Shown piece by piece: positions 1 to 5,281 of a stretch of DNA of 5,281 bases. Made by a program: the position numbers and the translations under genes. Below the pieces are notes generated by a model, which did not search any database, was not told where the DNA came from, and was given only the letters and a program-made list of their open reading frames with translations. How positions within the stretch are numbered: position 1 is the first letter of the stretch; every line of letters starts with the position of its first letter. The stretch comes from Flavobacteriaceae bacterium (lineage in GTDB: Bacteria; Bacteroidota; Bacteroidia; Flavobacteriales; Weeksellaceae), in assembly GCA_031273305.1 (NCBI GenBank), contig JAISSC010000099.1, forward strand, positions 1 through 5,281, given 5' to 3'.

Positions 1-2312
1 TAAATACCGCAGTAAAAAAACTTTGGGACTCAAAATTATTTTCAGACGTGGAAATTTTTCTTACCCAAATAATAGACCGAGATGCCTATATCAGGATAAA
101 TTTAAAAGCTCTCCCCGACTTGGGTACAGTAAAATTTGAGGGAATAAGTAAATCTAAGGGAGAAAAATTAATCAAAGAGAACGGATTAAAGACCAAAACA
201 AAAATAACCGATGACCTACGCACCAAGTTGCAAAACACCATAAGGAATCAATATACGGAAAAAGGGTTTCCGGATGCCGGAGCAATAATAAAGGAGGAGA
301 AGAATCCTTCAGATTCATCTTTAATCAACTGGAATATCTCCATAGACAAAGGCCCGAGAGTAAAAGTAAGAACCATAAAGATCGTAGGAACCAAAGTATT
401 AAAACCGTCAAAGGTAAGGGCACGTTCCTTTAAGAACACCAAGCAAAAAAGATTTTATCGGTTTTGGAAAAAATCTAAATTTGTTGCAGATAAGTATGAA
501 GAAGACCTAAACAAAGTGGTGGAAACTTTCCAATCTTACGGGTTTAGAGATGCAAAAGTAATTTCCGACACGGTAATAAGAAGGAACGAGAAGAATTTTG
601 ACATACGGCTTGAAGTATCCGAAGGAAAAAGATATTATCTGGGTGATATTACCTTTTCAGGAAATTCTGCCTATTCAAGTGAAGTTTTATCTAAAGTTAT
701 CGGATATAAAAAAGGAGAACCTTATGATGCCGTAGGAATTAACAAAAAAATATCCGGTTCGGACAAAAATGATGATATAGCAACTCTGTATTATAATAAC
801 GGATACGTTTTTGCTAACATAGTCCCCATAGAAAAATCGGTGAGGAACGATACCATAGATATTGAGATAAAAGTAAGAGAAGGAGAACAAGCCTATTGGG
901 ATAAAGTTACTTTTTCAGGGAACAACAAAACCCATGACCATGTGATACAAAGATCGCTCAGGACATTGCCGGGAGAATTATTTTCTAAAGAAGACATACA
1001 AAGAACCATGATGGAATTAGCCCAGATGGGATATTTCGAAGCTCAAACCCTACGCCCCGACATTGTTCCGAACATGGAAACAAGAACCGTAGACGTAGAC
1101 TACAAACTGGAAGAAAAAGGAACCAACAGCCAGATAGAATTACAGGGAGGATACGGAGGCAACCGCTTTATAGGAACCTTAGGATTGACCTTCGGAAACT
1201 TTTCATTCAACGATTTCTTTAAGAAAAAAGCATGGAAGCCCATTCCGACAGGAGACGGACAGAGCATCTCATTGCGCGCACAGGCAGGAAGCAATTATCA
1301 AAATTACAGCGTTTCATTCACCGAGCCGTGGATTACCGGAAAACGCCCTACTTCCATGACGGTTTCCCTTTATAGTACCATTTTGAACTATAACGATTAC
1401 TATGCAGAAGGAAAAAACAGATTGAACATATACGGAGCACAGGCAGGGCTGACCACCCGTCTAAACTGGCCGGATGATTATTTCAGGCTATCCTACGGAA
1501 TTAATTACCAATTATATTCATTTAGAAACTATCCGTTTAACATTGCCGACGATAATTCCACCGGATATACAACCTGGAGCAATGGTGAAAGTAACAACTT
1601 TAGCCTTTATGCAACTCTGGGAAGATATTCGGCAGGTTTAGACCCTATATTTCCGACGATAGGCTCAGAATTTGAAGTATCATTAAAACTGACTCCGCCA
1701 TATTCAGCCTTTAATAAAGATGCGGATTACGAAAATAAAACAGACAGCGAAAAATATAAATGGCTGGAATATTATAAAATTAAAGTACGAGCTTATTGGT
1801 ATAAAGAATTAGCCGGGAAGTTCGTATTAAAAGCAGGAGGAGAATTCGGATTCTTAAGCACTTACAGCTCAAGAGTAGGAGTTCCGCCGTTTGAAAGATT
1901 TTATCTGGGAGGAACAGGATTATACGGAAACAGGTTTGACGGAAGAGAGATCATTCCTTTAAGAGGATACAAGGACGCTACCTCATTCGGGGGCGTGTCG
2001 GGAGAAGATATTACCCCATTAGGAGGAGGTACTTCATATGCACGGTTTATAATGGAATTGCGTTATCCCGTACTTTTGGGAGGAGCAACAAAAATTTATG
2101 CACTGGCTTTTGCAGAAGGAGGAAACACCTGGCACAATAATAAATCATTTAATCCGTTTGAATTAAAAAGGTCCGTAGGAGTCGGGGTAAGAATCTTTAT
2201 GCCTCAGTTCGGAATGTTAGGATTTGATTTTGCCAAAGGATTTGACCCTACCATTAATTCAGGCAGTCCGAATGGATGGGAAACCCATTTCATTTTTGGT
2301 CAGCAGCTCTAA
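1..2312 (+). CDS. bamA: Outer membrane protein assembly factor BamA (Omp85 family), 5'-partial
   Basis: BamA is the central beta-barrel of the BAM complex; it folds and inserts other beta-barrel proteins into the outer membrane. The frame is open to the left window edge. Residues upstream of the GTG at 48 read AVKKLWDSKLFSDVEIF, typical of POTRA1, so that GTG is an internal valine and the true start lies outside the window. The rest follows the family order: end of POTRA1 to about 115, POTRA2 about 120-370, POTRA3 about 366-640, POTRA4 about 630-900, POTRA5 about 895-1120, then a 16-strand-type barrel from about 1125 to the stop. The loop-6 signature appears as LRGY at 1959-1970, where the family has (V/L)RG(F/Y). 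The protein ends FIFGQQL, so the last residue of the beta-signal is Leu rather than the usual aromatic. The signal peptide is not visible. The chaperone genes downstream fit this role. Identity is secure; the POTRA borders are estimates. Confidence 0.96.
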   Translation, partial: NTAVKKLWDSKLFSDVEIFLTQIIDRDAYIRINLKALPDLGTVKFEGISKSKGEKLIKENGLKTKTKITDDLRTKLQNTIRNQYTEKGFPDAGAIIKEEKNPSDSSLINWNISIDKGPRVKVRTIKIVGTKVLKPSKVRARSFKNTKQKRFYRFWKKSKFVADKYEEDLNKVVETFQSYGFRDAKVISDTVIRRNEKNFDIRLEVSEGKRYYLGDITFSGNSAYSSEVLSKVIGYKKGEPYDAVGINKKISGSDKNDDIATLYYNNGYVFANIVPIEKSVRNDTIDIEIKVREGEQAYWDKVTFSGNNKTHDHVIQRSLRTLPGELFSKEDIQRTMMELAQMGYFEAQTLRPDIVPNMETRTVDVDYKLEEKGTNSQIELQGGYGGNRFIGTLGLTFGNFSFNDFFKKKAWKPIPTGDGQSISLRAQAGSNYQNYSVSFTEPWITGKRPTSMTVSLYSTILNYNDYYAEGKNRLNIYGAQAGLTTRLNWPDDYFRLSYGINYQLYSFRNYPFNIADDNSTGYTTWSNGESNNFSLYATLGRYSAGLDPIFPTIGSEFEVSLKLTPPYSAFNKDADYENKTDSEKYKWLEYYKIKVRAYWYKELAGKFVLKAGGEFGFLSTYSSRVGVPPFERFYLGGTGLYGNRFDGREIIPLRGYKDATSFGGVSGEDITPLGGGTSYARFIMELRYPVLLGGATKIYALAFAEGGNTWHNNKSFNPFELKRSVGVGVRIFMPQFGMLGFDFAKGFDPTINSGSPNGWETHFIFGQQL

Positions 2313-2338
2313 AAAATGGGACGCACCGGAAAAGTAAT

Positions 2339-2374
2339 TAAGATAGATTTATATATCTTATGCTTTTGCATAAG
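2339..2374 (+). repeat. Two overlapping, mutually exclusive 7-bp inverted repeats
   Basis: The first hairpin pairs TAAGATA (2339-2345) with TATCTTA (2354-2360) across an 8-nt loop. The second pairs CTTATGC (2357-2363) with GCATAAG (2368-2374) across a TTTT loop. Both arm pairs are perfect, and they share CTTA at 2357-2360, so only one can form at a time in RNA. The second overlaps the TAAGTTTG promoter-like box. No clean T-tract follows directly, so this is a poor intrinsic terminator. It could be an attenuator, an operator, or chance in AT-rich DNA. The symmetry is seen directly; function is inference. Confidence 0.5.
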
Positions 2375-2407
2375 TTTGGTATGATTTTAGAAAAGTTTTA
2401 ATATTTG
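2371..2407 (+). promoter_or_regulatory. Candidate Bacteroidota-type promoter upstream of the first ompH-like gene
   Basis: TAAGTTTG at 2371-2378 is an exact match to the Bacteroidota -7 consensus TAnnTTTG, about 31 bases before the ATG at 2410, but no TTG stands 17-23 bases upstream. Alternatively, TTTG at 2375-2378 could be the -33 element for AATATTTG at 2400-2407 (one mismatch) with a 21-base spacer. That reading places the transcription start at or inside the ATG, which is unlikely. The gene may instead, or in addition, be read through from bamA. Confidence 0.35.
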
Positions 2408-2409
2408 CA

Positions 2410-3153
2410 ATGAAAAAGATAATAACCTATATAATATTGTTGATATTTAGCCTTAGCTTTGCACAGAAAATAGCTTATGTCGATACACAATATATCCTAA
2501 AGCAAATGCCGCAGTATCAGCAGTCAGAACAAAGGTTGAATAGTGAAGCAAAAAAATGGCAGGAAGAAATAATAAAGCAACAATCAACTTTAGAAAAACT
2601 GAGGGTAGCTTTTGAAAATGAGAAAATCTTACTGACCGAAGATCAGCAAAAAACCAGAGTAGCAGTCATAGACAGCACAGAGAAGGTATTGAATGATTTT
2701 ATTGAGAAGAAATTCGGGACTAACGGAGAATCGATAAGTTTAAGGGTTAATTTGGTAAAACCATTACAAGATCAAATTTGGAATGCCATTAACACAGTAG
2801 CGACAAAAGACAAGTATAATATCATTTTTGATAAATCTTCAGATTTAATTATGATATTTACAGATTCAAAATATGATATAACAGACACGGTGTTGAAGCA
2901 GTTAGGAATGGGAGGAAAAGATGAAAAAGAAGCGTCAAAGTCCAAAAGTAGCAGGGCAAAAGTTTCGGATTCAAAAGCCGCAACATCCAAGACAACACCT
3001 GAAACAAAAGAAGCAAAAATAAAAAAAGAAGAAGCAAAAACAACCAGTGAACAACCTAAGTCCGGATATGGAAGTAAATATGTTCCCAAAAAGAACAGAA
3101 AGACTGCCGAGACCGAGACTGAAACCGAAACCAAGACCGAGTTGGAAGAATAA
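2410..3153 (+). CDS. OmpH/Skp-family periplasmic chaperone with long charged C-terminal tail
   Basis: This 247-residue protein is probably a Skp-like holdase that binds unfolded outer-membrane proteins in the periplasm. Residues 1-18 form a signal peptide (MKK, then a hydrophobic core), probably cleaved between A18 and Q19; there is no lipobox cysteine. The OmpH pattern follows: IAYVDTQYILKQMPQY at 21-36, a K/E/Q-rich helical coiled-coil region about 38-125, and a C-terminal segment with YNIIFDKS that ends at KQLGMGG near residue 169. Residues 170-247 are an extra low-complexity tail with 18 Lys and 13 Glu. It includes a basic patch, YVPKKNRK, and ends in alternating Thr-Glu. Skp-type proteins are usually about 160-175 residues, so the tail explains the extra length. 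The ATG at 2410 is the only start that keeps the signal peptide. The gene lies 97 bases after bamA and 38 before its paralogue. Family assignment is firm; the tail's role is unknown. Confidence 0.9.
   Translation: MKKIITYIILLIFSLSFAQKIAYVDTQYILKQMPQYQQSEQRLNSEAKKWQEEIIKQQSTLEKLRVAFENEKILLTEDQQKTRVAVIDSTEKVLNDFIEKKFGTNGESISLRVNLVKPLQDQIWNAINTVATKDKYNIIFDKSSDLIMIFTDSKYDITDTVLKQLGMGGKDEKEASKSKSSRAKVSDSKAATSKTTPETKEAKIKKEEAKTTSEQPKSGYGSKYVPKKNRKTAETETETETKTELEE
3109..3141 (+). repeat. Degenerate hexanucleotide repeat encoding Glu-Thr dipeptides
   Basis: About five and a half copies of a GA(G/A)AC(C/T) unit, with one copy reading AAGACC, run in frame near the 3' end of the first ompH-like gene and encode alternating Glu and Thr with one Lys. 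Because the unit is a multiple of three, copy-number changes would lengthen or shorten the tail without a frameshift. The repeat is seen directly; variability between strains is inference. Confidence 0.8.
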
Positions 3154-3191
3154 ACAACAAAAATTAATAATATTAAAAAATTAGAATAACG

Positions 3192-3716
3192 ATGAAGAAA
3201 ATTACAGGAGTATTCCTTTTAGTAGTGCTTGTGGGAGTTTTTCAGTTTGCAAAAGCTCAAAATGTAGCTCACATTAACTCTATGGAATTATTGAGTTTGA
3301 TGCCGGAAAAAATTTCAGCAGATGATCAATTAAAAACATTAGCAGATCAGAAGAGAGCAGAAATAAGAAAACAAGAAGAATCCTTTACTGCCAAATATGA
3401 GAAAATACAAAAAGATCTGAAGGGAAAATCACAGGCAGATTTGGATAAAATTAAAGATCAGATCGAAAAATATGAAGAAGATTTTCAGAAAGATCAACAA
3501 AGTCTGGTCTCATTGAGAGAAGAAGCGTCTAAAGCCTTAGACCAAAAACAAGGAGATTTGTATGAACCTATCATGAAAAAAGCTCAGGATGCAATAAACG
3601 CCGTAGCCAAAGAAAAAGGATATTTATACATTTTTGATACTTCCCAGCCTTCACTTTTATACGCAGAAGGTCCGAATATCCTGAATGATGTGAAAGCAAA
3701 ATTAGGGCTAAAATAA
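3192..3716 (+). CDS. OmpH/Skp-family periplasmic chaperone
   Basis: A 174-residue protein of normal length for the Skp/OmpH family, which holds unfolded outer-membrane proteins in the periplasm for delivery to BamA. A signal peptide spans residues 1-22 (MKK, then a long Val/Leu core), ending AKA before Q23, a good signal peptidase I site. The mature start NVAHINSMELLSLMPE matches the OmpH opening, residues about 42-115 are a highly charged coiled coil (the tentacle arms in Skp), and the end GYLYIFDTS... LGLK gives the body strand and terminal helix. It is a diverged paralogue of the preceding gene: both share the MKKI start, the LMPE/QMPQ region, the (I/Y)IFD motif and an ending in LG(M/L), but this copy stops where the other adds its tail. 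The 38-base gap before it contains no promoter match, so the pair is probably cotranscribed, and a terminator follows 27 bases after the stop. Confidence 0.92.
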   Translation: MKKITGVFLLVVLVGVFQFAKAQNVAHINSMELLSLMPEKISADDQLKTLADQKRAEIRKQEESFTAKYEKIQKDLKGKSQADLDKIKDQIEKYEEDFQKDQQSLVSLREEASKALDQKQGDLYEPIMKKAQDAINAVAKEKGYLYIFDTSQPSLLYAEGPNILNDVKAKLGLK

Positions 3717-3743
3717 GGCAGTAATAAAATAACGAATTTGAAG

Positions 3744-3776
3744 GAAACTATCTCGTAAAAGGTAGTTTCTTTTTTA
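3744..3776 (+). terminator. Rho-independent terminator of the bamA/ompH transcription unit
   Basis: The stem GAAACTATC (3744-3752) pairs with GGTAGTTTC (3761-3769), nine pairs including one G-U, around an 8-base loop, and is followed directly by a run of six T (3770-3775) and, after one A, four more T. It lies just after the second ompH-like stop, oriented to end rightward transcription and separate this unit from murF. No T-run lies on the other side, so it is one-directional. Confidence 0.85.
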
Positions 3777-3794
3777 TTTTCAGGGGTAAATAAT

Positions 3795-3805
3795 TTCACG
3801 GTGAA
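3795..3805. repeat. Short palindrome TTCAC-G-GTGAA
   Basis: An 11-base perfect palindrome with 5-base arms and a single central G lies between the terminator and the murF promoter box. Its size suits a dimeric regulator's site, but it is short enough to arise by chance, and it sits about 55 bases upstream of the -7 box. No known regulator consensus is recognised. Confidence 0.3.
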
Positions 3806-3815
3806 TCTGCACGTA

Positions 3816-3846
3816 AAACTTTTTATTTAAGAAAAATAAAAAGTTT
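3816..3846. repeat. Perfect 13-bp inverted repeat just upstream of the murF promoter
   Basis: AAACTTTTTATTT (3816-3828) is the exact reverse complement of AAATAAAAAGTTT (3834-3846), with an AAGAA spacer. Allowing one bulged A (3815), the pairing extends to GT at 3813-3814 with AC at 3847-3848. The stem is almost all A-T, with no T-run after it on either strand, so it is not a standard terminator. It ends 14 bases before the TACTTTTG box and covers the expected -33 area, which suggests an operator, a bent-DNA or cruciform element, or a remnant. The symmetry is certain; function is inference. Confidence 0.7.
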
Positions 3847-3860
3847 ACCTATAAATTATT

Positions 3861-3868
3861 TACTTTTG
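3861..3868 (+). promoter_or_regulatory. Candidate -7 promoter element for murF (TACTTTTG)
   Basis: TACTTTTG matches the Bacteroidota -7 consensus TAnnTTTG exactly and lies 27 bases before the murF ATG at 3896, leaving a leader of about 20 bases. No TTG is present 17-23 bases upstream; the nearest partial match is GTTT at 3843-3846, inside the inverted repeat. Position and the terminator just upstream support murF having its own promoter. Confidence 0.55.
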
Positions 3869-3895
3869 TTCTTATACCAGTTTATAATATCAATA

Positions 3896-5176
3896 ATGAC
3901 TATACAAGAACTTTATTATTTATATATCCAATCTACGGGAGTAGCTACCGACACAAGAAAAATTGCTGACGGGAGCTTATTTTTTGCCTTAAAAGGAGAT
4001 AATTTTAACGGAAATCTTTTTGCAAAAGATGCCATTAAAAGTGGAGCGTCAGCGGCAATAGTTGATGAAGAAGAATTTTCCGACCCGGAAAATAGAATCT
4101 TTTATCTTGAAAACGCATTGTTGTCATTACAAAGTTTAGCTCGTTATCACAGGAGTCAACTCACCATTCCTGTCATCGGGTTAACCGGAAGCAACGGAAA
4201 AACTACCACTAAGGAACTAATAGCTTCCGTATTAAAAGAAAAGTTCACCGTTTTATATACACAAGGGAACTTAAACAATCATATCGGGGTTCCGCTCACG
4301 ATTCTTTCCATTAAACCGGAACACGAGATAGCCATTATAGAGATGGGAGCTAATCATCTGAAAGAAATTGAATTGCTGACCGAAATTTCACAACCCGACA
4401 TCGGATATATCACTAATTTCGGGAAGGCTCATCTGGAGGGCTTTGGAGGAGAAGAAGGAGTGATAAAAGGTAAGTCGGAATTATATGATTTCCTTCGGAA
4501 ATCTAACCGTATTGCTTTAATAAACACCGACGACCCGAAACAAACAGAGTTGGCATCCGACATAAAAAAAATATCTTTCGGCACAGGCGGGAATTATCAT
4601 TTTTCCTTACTTGAAAATCCCGATCACCGCATAAGTATTGAATATAACGGAATGGTAATAAACTCCCTCCTCACCGGAAATTACAACTTTTCCAATATTT
4701 GTGCTGCGGCTTCCTTAGGGTTATATTACGGATTAACTCCGGAGCAGGTAAAACAGGGAATTGAAAATTATCTGCCTCAAAACCAACGCTCCCAGATCGT
4801 GGAGAAAAACGGAATTGTGCTGGTACTGGATACTTATAATGCAAACCCTACCAGTATGGAAGCCTCTTTAAAGAACTTTTCTTCTTTTGAGGGCAGTAAG
4901 ACTATTATTATCGGAGATATGTTCGAGTTGGGGAAAGATTCTGCGCAGGAACATCAAAAAATTGCAGAACTGGCTGAAATATCGGGTTTTGATTCTATTT
5001 ACCTGTTAGGCGAGAATTTTTTTTCCACAGTAACCCATGCCTCCAATATTCAGAAATTTCACTCTACTAAAGAAATGGAACATTATCTCAAAGACCATAA
5101 AATATCCACAAAAAATATTTTATTGAAAGGTTCACGTGGAATGGCATTAGAAAAATTAATCGATTACCTGACCTAA
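3896..5176 (+). CDS. murF: UDP-N-acetylmuramoyl-tripeptide--D-alanyl-D-alanine ligase (MurF)
   Basis: MurF is the cytoplasmic ATP-dependent ligase that adds D-Ala-D-Ala to UDP-MurNAc-tripeptide, completing the soluble peptidoglycan precursor. The 426-residue protein shows the three Mur-ligase domains. The N-terminal UDP-substrate domain (about 1-88) carries DTRK at 19-22. The central ATPase domain (about 93-275) has the P-loop TGSNGKTTT at 97-105, GNLNNHIGVP at 124-133, IEMGANH at 148-154 with catalytic-type E149, GKAHLEGFGG at 176-185, and KGKSEL with K193 aligning to the carbamylated lysine of the family. The C-terminal domain (about 295-426) has DTYNANPTSM at 312-321, GDMFELG at 340-346 and KGSRG at 411-415. 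All key residues are present. The ATG at 3896 is chosen over an in-frame TTG at 3866 because that TTG lies inside the promoter box and would add ten unconserved hydrophobic residues. No Shine-Dalgarno sequence is evident. It stands as a separate unit from bamA-ompH. Confidence 0.97.
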   Translation: MTIQELYYLYIQSTGVATDTRKIADGSLFFALKGDNFNGNLFAKDAIKSGASAAIVDEEEFSDPENRIFYLENALLSLQSLARYHRSQLTIPVIGLTGSNGKTTTKELIASVLKEKFTVLYTQGNLNNHIGVPLTILSIKPEHEIAIIEMGANHLKEIELLTEISQPDIGYITNFGKAHLEGFGGEEGVIKGKSELYDFLRKSNRIALINTDDPKQTELASDIKKISFGTGGNYHFSLLENPDHRISIEYNGMVINSLLTGNYNFSNICAAASLGLYYGLTPEQVKQGIENYLPQNQRSQIVEKNGIVLVLDTYNANPTSMEASLKNFSSFEGSKTIIIGDMFELGKDSAQEHQKIAELAEISGFDSIYLLGENFFSTVTHASNIQKFHSTKEMEHYLKDHKISTKNILLKGSRGMALEKLIDYLT

Positions 5177-5208
5177 GACGGATAAAAAATATAATTTAAT
5201 ACGCTTAA

Positions 5209-5243
5209 TTTGGCTAATTTACAGCTAAACATATTACTTTTTT
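5209..5243 (+). terminator. Weak candidate terminator after murF
   Basis: TTTGGCT (5209-5215) can pair with AGCTAAA (5223-5229), seven pairs including one G-U, around a 7-base loop. A run of six T follows at 5238-5243, but eight bases after the stem instead of directly. The stem is weak, so termination here is uncertain, and murF may continue into the next gene. Confidence 0.3.
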
Positions 5244-5273
5244 GACAAAAATAATCTTAAATTCCTGACTTTG
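5241..5273 (+). promoter_or_regulatory. Possible promoter for the gene right of the window
   Basis: TTTG at 5241-5244 followed after 21 bases by TGACTTTG at 5266-5273 resembles the Bacteroidota -33/-7 pair, with one mismatch to TAnnTTTG and a spacer in the 17-23 range. No coding sequence is seen from 5177 to the window end, so this would drive a gene that starts beyond it. In such AT-rich DNA a match of this quality can be chance. Confidence 0.25.
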
Positions 5274-5281
5274 ACACTTTC

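Noticed and set aside
48..50. GTG as the start codon of bamA
   Set aside because: The same frame is open to base 1 and encodes POTRA1-type sequence before this codon, and no signal peptide follows it. The gene is cut by the window edge.
2316..2384. 22-codon open frame (ATG to TGA) in the bamA-ompH gap
   Set aside because: It has no ribosome binding site or recognisable product and runs through both hairpins; an open stretch this short is expected by chance.
2772..3134. 120-codon open frame on the minus strand opposite the first ompH-like gene
   Set aside because: It mirrors the Lys/Glu/Thr-rich tail and gives a Val-Ser-repeat and Phe/Leu-rich product with no family resemblance; the plus-strand frame has a signal peptide and OmpH motifs.
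3584..3799. 71-codon minus-strand open frame across the end of the second ompH-like gene and the terminator
   Set aside because: It is antisense to a well-supported gene, runs through the terminator hairpin and shows no domain or promoter.
3866..3868. TTG as the start of murF, giving a 436-residue protein
   Set aside because: It lies inside the TACTTTTG promoter box and adds ten hydrophobic residues not expected for MurF; the ATG at 3896 begins a normal MurF N-terminus.
5246..5253. Minus-strand TATTTTTG, a match to TAnnTTTG
   Set aside because: No matching CAA (-33 on the minus strand) lies 17-23 bases further right in the window, and it would only drive antisense into murF; a chance match in AT-rich DNA is more likely.

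Overview
The window is AT-rich DNA from a member of the Bacteroidota, most likely the class Flavobacteriia. The evidence is threefold. An outer-membrane assembly gene (bamA) is followed by two tandem OmpH/Skp-type chaperone genes, an arrangement familiar from that group. The gene starts lack obvious GGAGG ribosome binding sites. Exact matches to the Bacteroidota -7 promoter element TAnnTTTG sit in two of the intergenic gaps. All genes are on the + strand. Genus cannot be assigned from this sequence.

Layout: (1) 1-2312, bamA, cut at its 5' end by the window edge: the frame is open to base 1 and what precedes the GTG at 48 is recognisable POTRA1 sequence. (2) 2313-2409, a gap holding two overlapping, mutually exclusive 7-bp hairpins and a TAAGTTTG promoter-like box. 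(3) 2410-3153, a long OmpH/Skp-like chaperone with an unusual 78-residue charged, low-complexity tail. (4) 3192-3716, a normal-length OmpH/Skp-like chaperone. (5) 3717-3895, an intergenic region with a clear intrinsic terminator, a short palindrome, a perfect 13-bp inverted repeat and a TACTTTTG promoter box. (6) 3896-5176, murF, complete. (7) 5177-5281, a non-coding tail with a weak hairpin and a possible promoter for the next gene, which lies outside the window.

Together the genes serve cell-envelope construction. The OmpH/Skp-like proteins carry unfolded outer-membrane proteins across the periplasm to BamA, which inserts them. MurF, transcribed separately, finishes the UDP-MurNAc-pentapeptide precursor of peptidoglycan. 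These are conserved housekeeping genes and I see no sign of an undescribed system. The points worth a second look are the tail of the first chaperone with its hexanucleotide repeat, the symmetric elements in the two regulatory gaps, the leucine at the C-terminus of BamA, and the position of murF next to this cluster.
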